Source: Anodontia alba (taxonomy: Eukaryota > Mollusca > Bivalvia > Lucinida > Lucinidae). From it: DNA of 64,000 nucleotides. The position numbers were made by a program, and so were the translations under genes. The notes below the pieces were generated by a model, which saw only the letters and a list, made by a program, of their open reading frames with translations, searched no databases and had not been told where the DNA came from. Below are positions 10,090-19,739 of the stretch, one piece after another. Location: NCBI GenBank assembly GCA_964016985.1, contig OZ024825.1, forward strand, positions 38,129,557-38,193,556, in the 5' to 3' direction. The stretch's first letter is position 1. Each line of letters opens with the position of its first letter.

Positions 10090-10463
10090 CTAAGTGCACT
10101 GACAATAAAATTTCACATGACAAATGAGAACTTTTTCTAATTCACAGAAAATGTCAGTGAATGGAAATTTTCTCTACAGGAGATAATTAGCACATTTCAA
10201 GTCTTATAGGATGAAAAAATTTACTAATTTTAAAATGTCATCTGCTAATTTAAATTCAGTGTGCGAAGAATTAATTGACCTTTACCAATCTCTGAGCATA
10301 TTCAGCAGACAACAAACTGATAATATTTTTCTTATTTTTCCATGAAAATAGTTTTGACATTTCATGCAAATTGTATGAAATGTCAAAGCTTATTTTCTAG
10401 AAAAATTAAGAAAAATTCAAAATGTCATCTGCTAAAATGTTTACCCAGCATGCTAAGCATTAT
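10090..10463. repeat. Two family C MITEs side by side
   Basis: An eroded copy (10090-10274) ends AATGTCATCTGCTAATTTAA. A better copy (10272-10463) has the centre TTTGACATTTCATGCAAATT and the end CCCAGCATGCTAAGCATTA. Confidence 0.7.
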
Positions 10464-10468
10464 TGGAC

Positions 10469-10528
10469 TTTTTTTTTTTTTTTTTTTGGGGGGGGGAGGG
10501 AGGGGGGGGGGGGGGGGGGGGGGGGGGG
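10469..10528. repeat. Poly-T/poly-G tract
   Basis: A run of about 19 T is followed by about 40 nearly pure G. Its length may be a sequencing or assembly estimate. Confidence 0.8.
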
Positions 10529-10785
10529 AGGTCTTCTAACCAAATACATGTGGACATTCAACAACAGAAAATTGGCTTTCTATTTCAAATGGTGTACATG
10601 TTCTTTCATTATGTCACAATCTACCCATGAGTTCTGTTTCATTTTACTAAAACCTGACTATACGTATGAATAGCTGCGACACACCAGGAGAAAAGGGTCA
10701 TTAATATACTGAACAGTGAAGACAAAGATCAGCCTGTGAATCCACAAAATCTGATCAGGGCCTTTGCTGTCATCTTAAAAAGTTT

Positions 10786-10944
10786 CATAGCTCTTGATAA
10801 GAGGAGGTATCAGGTTAATATTTTCTTATTTCTGTATGAAAACATACGTTGTGGGTACTCATTAGAAGCACCTCCTCGAGGTGCTTCTAATGACTACCCA
10901 CGACATATCTTTGTATGCAGAAGTAAACACAAATATCCATACTA
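10786..10944. repeat. Family D MITE, right end lost
   Basis: It starts CATAGCTCTTGATAAGAGG. The centre AGAAGCACCTCCTCGAGGTG is a near-perfect palindrome. Confidence 0.8.
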
Positions 10945-10948
10945 GATG

Positions 10949-11178
10949 GCTGATTGTTTGTTTGTTTTTATTCAGATTTTACATTGCTTTCAAAAAATTT
11001 TAGAAACAGTGTCTGGATGTGTCAGGGAGCTCAATGCTCATTTTTAGAGTGCTGCTCAATGAAATATCATGCCCAAGACACATAATATGACATTCCATCC
11101 AGTCACATTGTACTGACACCAGGCTAACCAGCTCTGATTCCTAGCTCTACTTTCTAAATGTTGAGTGCCAAGCAAATC
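10949..11178 (-). repeat. SINE2, head missing
   Basis: It has the (GTTT)n tail, GTGTCTGGATGTGTCAGGGA and GCTGCTCAATGAAATATCAT as in 3747-4058. The tRNA-like part is absent. Confidence 0.75.
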
Positions 11179-11214
11179 CATTCTACGTATGTTATATCAT
11201 TCCTTAAGAAGAAT

Positions 11215-11312
11215 TGTCAGGCAGGTCAAAATATTAGTTATATATTGACCCGCGGGTCATAATATTAAGACCCATGGATCAATTTTTAGGTGGGTCAAAA
11301 ATTAATACTATA
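11215..11312. repeat. Short inverted repeat of GGGTCAATATTA type
   Basis: GGTCAAAATATTA, TTGACCCGCGGGTCA and GACCCATGGATCAA alternate in both orientations. The class is unknown. Confidence 0.4.
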
Positions 11313-11329
11313 TGACACTGGTACTGTTT

Positions 11330-12170
11330 TTATACCTCGCCACACTATAGTGCTGAGTATTATGGATTCACGTTGGACGTCAGTCTATCCACCCATTCAT
11401 CCTTCTGCCCGCCCGTCTGTCTGTCTGTCATATGTCTGTCTGTATTTTCATTTTCAGGCCATAACTTGAGTAAATATCAATGAATTTTCACCAAACTTGA
11501 TGTGTTTGTTGATATTGTAGAGATCTGGTTTGGGATTGCTAATGGGCAAATTTTGTCAATTTTTGACAAAGTTATCTGCCTGCTACATGTCCATATTTTT
11601 GTTTCCAGATGACAACTTGAGTAAATATCAATGGATTTTCACCAAATTTGGTATGTGCATTTATATTGTAGAGATCTAGCTTAGGATTGCTAATGGGCAA
11701 ATTTCATCAAATTTTGATTGATTGATTGAGTTAAAGTTTTACGGCCCGATCAACCCACTGCTAGTCAGTTTACCTAATCACACTTTTCCTGGGCGACTTA
11801 ATTCTCTAAGTGGTTAACCAGTATTTGTGCACATTCTTTCGCCAGAAACTGATAATTGCCCTTCTTGAATCAGCCAAACGGAGAGAATGACCATAGAAAA
11901 TATTTCATGATCAATCTCCACGAAAGAATCTATGTTGCCAGACCCGGTGGGGATCGAACTTGAGTGCTCCTGATCACCAGTTAGACGCGCATCCATTGGA
12001 GCCATTGAGGCCAGCTTTGTCAATTTTTGACGGAGTTATCAGTGAACCACATGATAGTGGCAGGGTATTATCATTTCACATTTTTATTTGTTGTTTGTTA
12101 GTGTTTTTTTTTTGGCTGATGTTATGCTTTTCTAATATTAGACTCATTTAATGTTTAATCTGCAGATTAA
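11330..12170 (-). mobile_element. Pearl-like element with ~155 bp units, split by SINE1
   Basis: In reverse it has a microsatellite (CCCGTCTGTCTGTCTGTC, 11410-11430) and units with AACTTGAGTAAATATCAATG and TTTTGACAAAGTTATCTGCC. SINE1 is inserted at 11718-12013. Confidence 0.65.
11718..12013 (-). repeat. SINE1
   Basis: The whole SINE1 order is present in reverse: tail TTTTACGGCCCGATCAACCC, body CAGAAACTGATAATTGCCC, then tRNA-like GATCGAACTTGAG. It interrupts the tandem array. Confidence 0.85.
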
Positions 12171-12321
12171 AATGGGAGCAAATTCCTTCCATTAAGAATA
12201 GCCTCCACAGAGAAGAAAGGCAAATATTTCCAAGGCAGAATTCTTTCCGTTGCAGATGTGTGCATTCCCTTAGGCATTCCATTGACCTGTCAGTACACCA
12301 AATCTACTGGCCAGTAACTCT

Positions 12322-12529
12322 TAATCCATTTTAGTCTGGAGACCCTAAAAAAGATAACTGGCAAACAGTGCAGACCCAGCAGAATGTGGGGTCTGATCAG
12401 GGTCTCCATTTATATATTTGCAAATATTTTAGCCATTTTTCTCAAGAAATATCTAAATCACATAGCTTGACATACCTAAAATTGAAATTGGACTTTGTTG
12501 GGGAGTTTTTTTCAGTCTTAAATGGGTTA
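12322..12529. repeat. Family I MITE (TTAA type)
   Basis: The ends are TTAATCCATTTTAGTCTGGA and AGTCTTAAATGGGTTAG. The palindrome is partly deleted on the right. Confidence 0.8.
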
Positions 12530-12650
12530 GTGTTCTTGTTAGTTATGAACATAGACAATATTAGAGTTTGCCAATACTCTGGAAGCACCTTATGAAAGGA
12601 CATAGACTGGTCCAATGCTATTTTCCACTGACTGTTACGTTATTATAACT

Positions 12651-12714
12651 AAGTATTAGCTTTTACACAAAGCTTGGTCTATGCTAAACAAGCTTTTTGT
12701 GACAGCTAATACTT
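12651..12714. repeat. Isolated palindrome
   Basis: AGTATTAGCTTTTACACAAA and its imperfect inverse pair over about 64 bp. The family is unknown. Confidence 0.5.
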
Positions 12715-12757
12715 ATTACTGATCCAAGTTTTACCTCCTCCACTGTCAAAGACTTAC

Positions 12758-12888
12758 ATGTGAGTTCCAAGTTCCTTGACCTCATGTTGAATAACATCAT
12801 CTATACTCTGTTCTGACTTTAACTCTGTAACAGGATTTGTGTTGACACCAGTCAGTAACAGTCTTTGTGAGCTTGTCTGAAGATCAAC
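12758..12888 (-). CDS. TRAPPC13: TRAPPC13 exon 4
   Basis: This 131 nt exon encodes VDLQTSSQRLLLTGV, a variable stretch (NTNPVTELKSEQS), then IDDVIQHEVKELGTH, which closely matches the vertebrate protein. The acceptor is TTGTTTGGCAG and the donor GTAAGT. It ends with AT, the first two bases of an Ile codon completed by exon 5. Mobile elements lie on both sides but not within 40 bp. Confidence 0.95.
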
Positions 12889-12980
12889 CTGCCAAACAAC
12901 ACAGAGAAAGGCACATTATACATTTGTATATGAATTGTAGCTCCTTACCCTACTTGTCCTAAAATTCTGACAATTCCATT

Positions 12981-13151
12981 TTAGCCCTGGTCCTGATGAA
13001 TATGCCCTGCCTTTGCAAAAAGCATAGATCCAGATCAGTTGGCTACTGAAGAAGCCAACTGATCTGGATCTGCACTGTTTGTCATTAAGTATGTGAATTT
13101 GTATCAAAACCTGGATAAAGTAATTTAATTTATTCAGCATTGCAAGGTTAG
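12981..13151. repeat. Family A MITE, side arms shortened
   Basis: GCCCTGGTCCTGATGAA starts it and AATTTATTCAGCATTGCAAGG ends it. The centre palindrome is intact. Confidence 0.8.
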
Positions 13152-13290
13152 TACCTCTTGATGTGTCTGTAAAACTGCTGAAAGAGTGGCAAACAGTGCT
13201 GGCCCAGATCAGATGCTGCATTCTGCATCAGCTGATCTGGATCTAAACTGTTTGCTCAGGACTGTCTGCAGGCTGTTGTCAGACTTCTCT
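13152..13290 (-). repeat. Family J MITE, partial
   Basis: The centre GGCAAACAG...CTGTTTGC with GCTGCATTCTGCATCAGC loop and the arm GATGTGTCTGTAAAACTGC are J. Confidence 0.65.
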
Positions 13291-13394
13291 GTTCAGACAT
13301 AGCAAACTGTAAGTCTTCCCATGCCCAGAGTGGCAGTCCATTGCTCTCAATAAGATGTTTTTTGTTTGTTTTTTTGTTGTTGTTTTTTACAACT

Positions 13395-13550
13395 TGAAAC
13401 TACTGACAGTTTTCTTATTTCAGAATGAAAATGTATGTTGTGGATACTCATATGAACTGCCATGGAAAAGCAATTCTAATGAGATCCCACAACATATGTT
13501 TTCATGGAGAAATAAGGAAAATATTTATCTGGACACCCCTCTAGCTAGAC
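13395..13550. repeat. Family D MITE, diverged
   Basis: GAAAATGTATGTTGTGGATAC and its inverse around GAACTGCCATGGAAAAGC. The ends are poor. Confidence 0.6.
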
Positions 13551-13559
13551 ACAACTCAT

Positions 13560-13690
13560 TTAACCTTTACCACTATCTGGGCATACTCAGCAGACAACAA
13601 ACTGATATTTTTTTTGTTTTTCTTAGAAAATAGGCTTTAACATTTCATGCAAACTGTCTCAATAGTTTTATCAAGAATGCTAAGTGTTAA
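13560..13690. repeat. Family C MITE, one arm deleted
   Basis: TTAACCTTTACCACTATCTG to AGAATGCTAAGTGTTAA. Confidence 0.75.
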
Positions 13691-13784
13691 AAGTCTTCTA
13701 CAACAGTACAATGTTGCTAATTATACTTCATTATTTTCCTAACAAGGTGCTGAAGCAGACAAGGAAAACGTCTGGGCTTCTTGC

Positions 13785-14006
13785 TTAACGCTTAGCATTG
13801 TGGGTAGAATTTTCAGCAGACGACATTTTGATAATATTTTTCTTACTTTCCGAGAAAATAGGTTTTGACAGTTCATGCATATTGTCTACTCAGGAGACAA
13901 TTTGCATGAAATGCCAAACCCTATTTTCTGGAAAAAAAAAAACATAAGAAAAATATATTCTTGATATGCCATCCGCTGATATTGACAAGAGAGTACTAAA
14001 TGTTAA
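13785..14006. repeat. Family C MITE, near complete
   Basis: TTAACGCTTAGCATTGTGGG to AGTACTAAATGTTAA (222 bp), with paired ATGCATATTGTC and GACAATTTGCATGAAATG arms. Confidence 0.85.
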
Positions 14007-14423
14007 CAAGGCACATCACAGTTTGGACAGACAAGTAGGTTACTAGACTGAAATGCCCCATATTATTCTAAAAGGATGCTTAACATATAAAATTATGTTA
14101 ACAACAGGTCCACGTCAGCCTGCACATCCATTCAGACCAATCAAGGGTTAATTAGGCTGATTTTACTGTCGCTATGTTAAATAAGGCAAATCATGTCAAA
14201 CTTAAGTCACATTATTCTAAAGATATGTACACCATAATAGGAAAAATGTGATAAAAATCTAAAACTGGCCTTCCCTAAAAGCATACTCAAGGAAAGATAT
14301 GCTCAAGGAGATGGCAGGGAAATAGCTAACAAGCTCTCTAGCAACAGGAATTAGAACTTTGAAGAGACAAAACAGCTATGTATTAATTTGCCATAAGATT
14401 ATGTTAAAGACAGGAATTATTTT
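14007..14423. other. Intron 3 sequence, unassigned
   Basis: About 420 bp with no repeat or exon that I recognise. Confidence 0.4.
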
Positions 14424-14722
14424 AAGTTGAAGTTTTACGGCCTAGTCAACATTATTAAGGTCAAATCAAGCCGGTCAGTTTAACTAACCACACTTTTACT
14501 GCGCAGGCTTAGTACTCCAAGCGATTAACCAGTACTTGTGCACATTTTTTTGCCAGAAACTGACAACTGCCCTTTTTGAATCAGCATAAGGAGGAGAACG
14601 ACCACAGAAAATATTTTATGATCACTCTCCATGAAAGAATGTTGCTGGTCCAGGCGGGGATGGAACATGTGACCTCCTGATCACCAGTCAAACACTCATC
14701 TGACTGAGTCACCAAAGCCAGC
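14424..14722 (-). repeat. SINE1
   Basis: The tail TTTTACGGCCTAGTCAAC, body CAGAAACTGACAACTGCCC and tRNA-like GACTGAGTCACCAAAGCC are in order. Confidence 0.85.
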
Positions 14723-15179
14723 GTACAGCAAAGAAACAGGCTAAGCTTATTGGAAGCATTTTCAAACAATTTTAGATGTTGATATTGTGAACATGGATGC
14801 AGCTAGCAATAAGAGAATGATTTGTTGTTTTAGAAGAACACTGTAAATCTGGAAATGTCTACTGTCATTATTTTCAATACATTCATGCTATGCTTTCAAT
14901 GTATAAGTTCAAGCTATGCTTCAAGGTCAACAACCTACCTCATGGTGATATGCACATAGTCATGACTCTAACATTTGTTCGGATTTATGACAAAATCAAG
15001 AAGATTGCATAATGCAGCCAAAAATCACCGAATATACAAAACATGTCCATTTTAGTACTGCCTTTTGCCAAAATGCACACTCAATACATATTCTAGTTAT
15101 TGTAGAACCTTTGACCAATTAAGCCTAAATTCTTTGTTCTACTGAACAATAATATAGATGATGAAAGTGTCCCATATAC
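14723..15179. other. Intron 3 sequence, unassigned
   Basis: About 450 bp of low-complexity AT-rich DNA. No exon signal was found. Confidence 0.4.
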
Positions 15180-15535
15180 TTACTTTTTAAAGTATGCTGA
15201 ATGCTCCTCACTAATATACTCACATTTTAGTGTATGCATGAATGCTCCTGATATATTCACCTTTTAGAGTATACCTGAATGCTCCTGACTGGTAAACTCT
15301 CTTTTTAGAGTACACCTGAATGTGCCCTTTCAGAGTATGCTGCCTGAATGCTCCTGACTGATATACTCACCTGAATACTTCCCAACTGATATACTCTCCT
15401 TTTGGAGTATGCCTGAATTCTCCTGACTGATATACTCACTTTTTAGAGTATGTCTGAATGCTCCTAACTGATATACTCATTTTTTAGAGTATGTCTAAAT
15501 GCTCCTGACTGATATACTCACTTTTTAAAGAACCG
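15180..15535. repeat. Minisatellite, ~50 bp units
   Basis: About seven imperfect units of TGAATGCTCCTGACTGATAT ACTCACTTTTTAGAGTATG, some shortened. Confidence 0.8.
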
Positions 15536-15547
15536 CTGAACACATCC

Positions 15548-15852
15548 AGTTCCTTTGTTTTATTTGGGCTTTCAACAAGCTTTTGGTCATATCGCAATGG
15601 TGCCTAAATGTGGAACAATGCTCACTTTTATAGCAATGCCTTACTGAAATATCAGACACATTACATGATATTCCACCCAGTCACATTATATTGATACCGA
15701 ACTAACCAGTTCTGATTCCTGGCTCTACTTTCTTAAGCAAAATAGCAGCTAATAGCATTTTAAAAGTCTTTGGTATGACTCAGCTGTGGGTCCAATCCAC
15801 AACCTTCTGATCACAAAATGCACACTCTACCAATTGAGCCACTGTGCCCGTT
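15548..15852 (-). repeat. SINE2, full length
   Basis: The tail GTTTTATTTGGGCTTTCAAC and the tRNA-like head (ACTCTACCAATTGAGCCACTG) are both present. GTTCCT occurs on both sides as a possible target duplication. Confidence 0.8.
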
Positions 15853-15947
15853 CCTATAAGAGAATATCTAAGCAAACCTGCCTGCAGTTATTGTGGACAC
15901 AGATGTTAAAGTAATAATGTCATTGACATGTACAAAAACAGACTCAC

Positions 15948-16032
15948 CTTTAAAAGAATTTCTGAACATGTCTGGCTGCTGTCATTGTGAACACTGATGT
16001 AACTAGAAAATGTCTCCCCCAGAAAGATGTTT
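15948..16032 (-). CDS. TRAPPC13: TRAPPC13 exon 3
   Basis: This 85 nt exon encodes [19 protein letters not shown] followed by QTCSEILLK, nearly identical to vertebrate TRAPPC13. Its first base completes the split Gly codon of exon 2, and it ends in phase 0 at AAG/GTGAGT. The acceptor is CTCTTTTACAG. A family H element starts only 13 nt upstream of the acceptor AG. A decayed copy of the exon start lies about 320 bp further upstream (16301-16370). Confidence 0.95.
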
Positions 16033-16047
16033 CTGTAAAAGAGCAAA

Positions 16048-16291
16048 TTAAGGGAAATGAAAACACGATCAAGGGAGACAACTCTGTCAAAATTGTTTTG
16101 CCATCTTTCTAAAAAAGGGTCTACTCTAAAAGGAAAGAATTTGCTCCCTATGGGAGCAAATTCTTTCCTTTTAGATTAGACCCCTTTTCAGAAGGGTCTT
16201 ATTTTTCAGCAAAGCAAACAGGAAGTCATAAAAATTGTTTCCCTTGTAAAAAAACAGCCAAAAATCTACCAAGTGTATCCAGTCCACTTAA
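16048..16291. repeat. Family H MITE, reference copy (TTAA type)
   Basis: It runs from TTAAGGGAAATG to GTGTATCCAGTCCACTTAA. The centre GAATTTGCTCCCTATGGGAG is a perfect palindrome. It begins 13 nt upstream of the TRAPPC13 exon 3 acceptor. Confidence 0.85.
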
Positions 16292-16300
16292 AAGAAAAAC

Positions 16301-16370
16301 ATTGTTGAACACTGATGTAAGTAGAAAAATATCTCCCCAAAAAAGATGTTTCTGTAAAACAGCAAATTAA
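16301..16370 (-). pseudogene. Decayed duplicate of TRAPPC13 exon 3 start plus acceptor
   Basis: About 70 bp here match 15984-16051 (start of exon 3, its acceptor and 17 nt of intron up to TTAA). The copy keeps TTTTACAG and a NIF-GE start. It then has an extra T and an extra A that break the frame, and it lacks the second half of the exon and the donor. It is separated from the true exon by a family H element and followed directly by a family I element. Confidence 0.85.
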
Positions 16371-16595
16371 CCCATTTAGACTGAATTAACTCCTCCATAC
16401 TATGTATTGGAAAAGTCGAATTTCAGTTTTACGTATGTCAGGCTATTTGATCTAGACATTCCTAGAGAAAAATGGCTAATTATTTGCAAACAAAGGAGAC
16501 CCAGATCAGATGCTGCTGAACGCTTAAATTATTAGTGCTACTGTATAACAACACACAAATACCCTTTTGGGGATCTCCAGACTAAAATGGGTTAA
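16367..16595. repeat. Family I MITE (TTAA type)
   Basis: TTAACCCATTTAGACTGAAT to CAGACTAAAATGGGTTAA (229 bp). It begins at the TTAA that closes the exon 3 duplicate. Confidence 0.85.
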
Positions 16596-16687
16596 AGAAA
16601 AAGAACTGATTTACAACTTAAGATCATGCAAAAAAGCATCTTCAGGGAATATAGGGACTGCTAATAAAATAGAGGACATAAAATAAA

Positions 16688-16795
16688 ATAGGGTGTGTTT
16701 TTTTCATTTTTCATACAAAATATGACAAACATTTCATGTGAAGCATCTGCTAGGCAGACAAGTCAAATGGAATGTCAAGCTTCATCTTTATATAG
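16688..16795. repeat. Family B-like fragment
   Basis: ACATTTCATGTGAAGCATCT and AGGCAGACAAGTCAAATG form a weak palindrome as in B. Confidence 0.45.
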
Positions 16796-17252
16796 GACAT
16801 AGTGACCTACTTATGGTATGCAATATCCCGCCTTGACTAGCTGTACCCATACACATTTTTGTTAGTGTGTGCTATAGTATAGGAGACAGGACCTCAGATA
16901 GATAGTATAGGAACAAGACCTCACAGTGACCTACTTATGGTATGCAATATACCATCTTGACTAGATGTACCCATACACAAATTTTGGTCAGCCTGTGCTA
17001 TAGTACATGTATATAGGAGGCAGGACCTAAGATAAATAGTATAGGGACAAGACCTGAGATAGATGTAGAGCAGAGGCCAATATGTAAGTCACAGTGACCT
17101 TATCATGTGACACACTCTTTGCTAAATGCACATGTATTAAACTAGCTTCTAAATGCACATGTATTAAACTAAGACAGCTTAGGCACAAAGTGTTCTGAAG
17201 ATATGTCCTGGACATGCCCCAGATAAGTTTTTTCCAGTAATGTAGGTTAGAG

Positions 17253-17468
17253 GTAAACTCTGGTCCAGCTGAACCCAGATATGTCCTGCCTTTGCAAACA
17301 GTGTAGCTCCAGATCAGTTGGCTTCAGAAGAAGCCAACTGATCTGGATCTGCTCTGTTTATCATTAATTATGTGAATTTTTATCAACAAACTTGGATCAA
17401 GTAATATGATTGGCTGAAAATTAGAAGTGGGTGTGGCATATTAGTTTATTCAGCATGGCAAGGGTTAA
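17253..17468. repeat. Family A MITE
   Basis: TAAACTCTGGTCCAGCTGAA to CAGCATGGCAAGGGTTAA. The centre is intact. Confidence 0.85.
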
Positions 17469-17587
17469 CACAGGTCATAGTAACCTACTTCTGATATGTC
17501 ACAGCTTGTCAACATGTACCCAAACATAAATTTTGGTCATCTTTGGGAATAGATTAAAGGATATATATGTCAGAAAGATGTTAGTCT

Positions 17588-17831
17588 GGGCCCAGTTGTT
17601 CAAAGCGTCGTTAGCTTAACGAGCTCGTTAAGGGTCATTTCGTTAACTGTTTTAGCGGATTCAAGATACAATATTCTGATACTTTTTGCTGAAAAAATGT
17701 GAGTAGCTTTTGCACTGCAAAAGCTACTCACATTTTTTCAGCAAAAAATTTCAGCATATTTGCGTATCACTCGATTAAAATTTTAACGAATCGTTAACTA
17801 ACGACATCGTTAGCTTTGAACAACTGGGCCC
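17588..17831. repeat. Family F MITE, reference copy
   Basis: This 244 bp copy has exact ends GGGCCCAGTTGTTCAAAG and CTTTGAACAACTGGGCCC. The perfect centre is GTGAGTAGCTTTTGCACTGC and inverse. The transposon class is unknown. Confidence 0.9.
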
Positions 17832-18194
17832 AGGTCAATACATAGGCAACTGTGACCTAATTTTAGCACAAATCAAAATGCCTTCACTAGATATACCTAA
17901 GTACTGAATTTAGTCAGCCAGTGCCAACAGTACCGAAGATCAACATATAGGTAATAGTGACCTACTTATGGTATATGACACCACCTTCAGAAGGCATACT
18001 CATACATCAAATAGGTAAGACTAGGCCATACAATATAAATGATATGCCTTGGAAAAGATCTCTGATGGCTGGAAGGACAGAAGGATGGACAGATGGAAGG
18101 ACAGATGTACAGTCCCCACTATGGAAGACTCTTGGGGGAATAATACATTCAAACTCATAGTAGACCAAAATATCTGAATAATGTTTCCTTAAAC

Positions 18195-18380
18195 TTAACC
18201 ACTCTCTGGGCAAAATTGCTGATATTTTTCTTATTTTCCTCAGAAAACAGGATTTTATATTTCATGCAATCTGTCTCCAATGGTTTGTATAACATGTCAA
18301 ATCCTGTTTTCTGGGAAAAATAAGAAAATCATTTCCAAATGCCGTCTGCTGAAAATTTTACCCAGAGTGCTAAGTGTTAA
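18195..18380. repeat. Family C MITE
   Basis: TTAACCACTCTCTGGGC to CCCAGAGTGCTAAGTGTTAA (186 bp). Confidence 0.8.
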
Positions 18381-18675
18381 GATGATGTACTTCAAATAGA
18401 GCATACCTAGCTCGGTCTAATTGAATCAAAAGATACCCAAAATAATGCCATCTTTATTGAACTTGACCTAATATAATCCAAAAAACATCATTCAATGTTC
18501 CTAAACACTGGTTAATCTAATTTCAAGTACTACCTAGTAGGCAAATGGAAATTGAATTTCATTGATTTTTTTGGCAGCTGAGCTCCAGTTTGGCCAATGA
18601 AGCACCACTTGCCAAACTTTGACAGTTATAATTCTCCTCTTCAGACATATAATATCCTCTGTGGAAGAAAGAAAA
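18381..18675. other. Unassigned, with a 70 bp repeat shared with 22016-22085
   Basis: The segment 18573-18645 (CAGCTGAGCTCCAGTTTGGC, ending GTTATAATTCTCCT) recurs at 22016-22085. The rest is unassigned. Confidence 0.5.
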
Positions 18676-19735
18676 GAAAACAAGAGCTGTCGTAGGACAG
18701 CGTAGCTCGCCTGCTGGGTACATTTTATATTGTAACATTTTTATCATTATGCCATATAATATAGGTCACACTGACGTAGATGTATTTGTATGTAAATCAT
18801 TTTGTCACATAGATATAATAATCCAGGTATGACAATTCTCCATGAAATAGTAATAAAAATAAAAGGCAAAATCACTGAAGCATGAAATATAGGTCACAAT
18901 GACCTAGATATAGTAAGTGGTCATTCATTGGGTCACATGGAACTAATATCCCAGGTGTAACATTTATCCAACAAATAGTATTCAAGATATAAGGCAAAAT
19001 CACTGAACCATGAAATATAGGTCACACCAACAGAGATATATTTTGACGTCAATAATCGGGTCACAAGGAACTAATATCCCAGGTGTGACATTTATCCAAC
19101 AAATAGTATTCAAGATATAAGGCAAAATCACTGGACCGTGAAATCTAGGTGACCTGGACCGTAAAATGTAGGTCACCCTGACCTTCACTCTCTTACACTT
19201 AAACCGATGTCACATAGTTAGCTGATGTATAACCAGTTGTGTCTATAACCTGTAGGCATATAAGATTTTACAAATGTGTCCTAGATTTTGACCCCTAGCC
19301 CCACTCCAAGGCCCACCCTGAGGTATGAACCCAGGGGTATGTTCTTTTGGAATCTCAGAAGACTCCTCCAGGTACCCAAATTCTAAATATGAATGCTCTA
19401 TGAGGAGTGAAAGTCAAGATATAAGAATTTGAAAAACTTTAACACAGTATTACAAAGGTGTCCTAGATTCTGACCCCTAGCCCCACCCAGGGGCATGAAC
19501 CCAGGGGTTTATTCTCTTGGAATCTCAGAAGACCCTCCAAGGTACCTAAGTTCCAAATTTGATGCCTCTGTGAGGAGTGACTGTTGAGATATAAGCATTT
19601 GAAAAACTTTAACGCAGTGTGACGGGAACGGGAACGCAAACGCAAACGCAAACGAAAACGCAAACGCAAACGCAAACGCGGACAACCGGGGTGACTACAA
19701 TCGCTCTCCTTGTACTTCGTACAGGCGAGCTAAAA
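18676..19735 (+). mobile_element. Pearl-like element with two tandem arrays and a CGCAAA microsatellite
   Basis: It starts CAAGAGCTGTCGTAGGACAG and ends with a hairpin-like CTCCTTGTACTTCGTACAGG then CGAGCTAAAA. Three ~127 bp units (18760-19140) with ATATAGGTCACA starts are followed by two ~180 bp units (19279, 19461), then (CGCAAA)n at 19620-19678. Confidence 0.65.
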
Positions 19736-19739
19736 ACAA

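Larger units (their letters stand above)
16800..18165 (+). mobile_element. Tandem-unit pearl-like element with nested A and F
   Basis: Units start near CATAGTGACCTACTTATGGTA (16799, 16923, 17470, 17950) and contain TGTACCCATACACA. The right end has GGATGGACAGATGGAAGGAC. Family A (17253) and F (17588) are inserted. Confidence 0.6.

Noticed and set aside
19463..19675. Arg/Leu repeat frame on minus and Thr/Gln repeat frame on plus
   Set aside because: They are translations of the (CGCAAA)n microsatellite.
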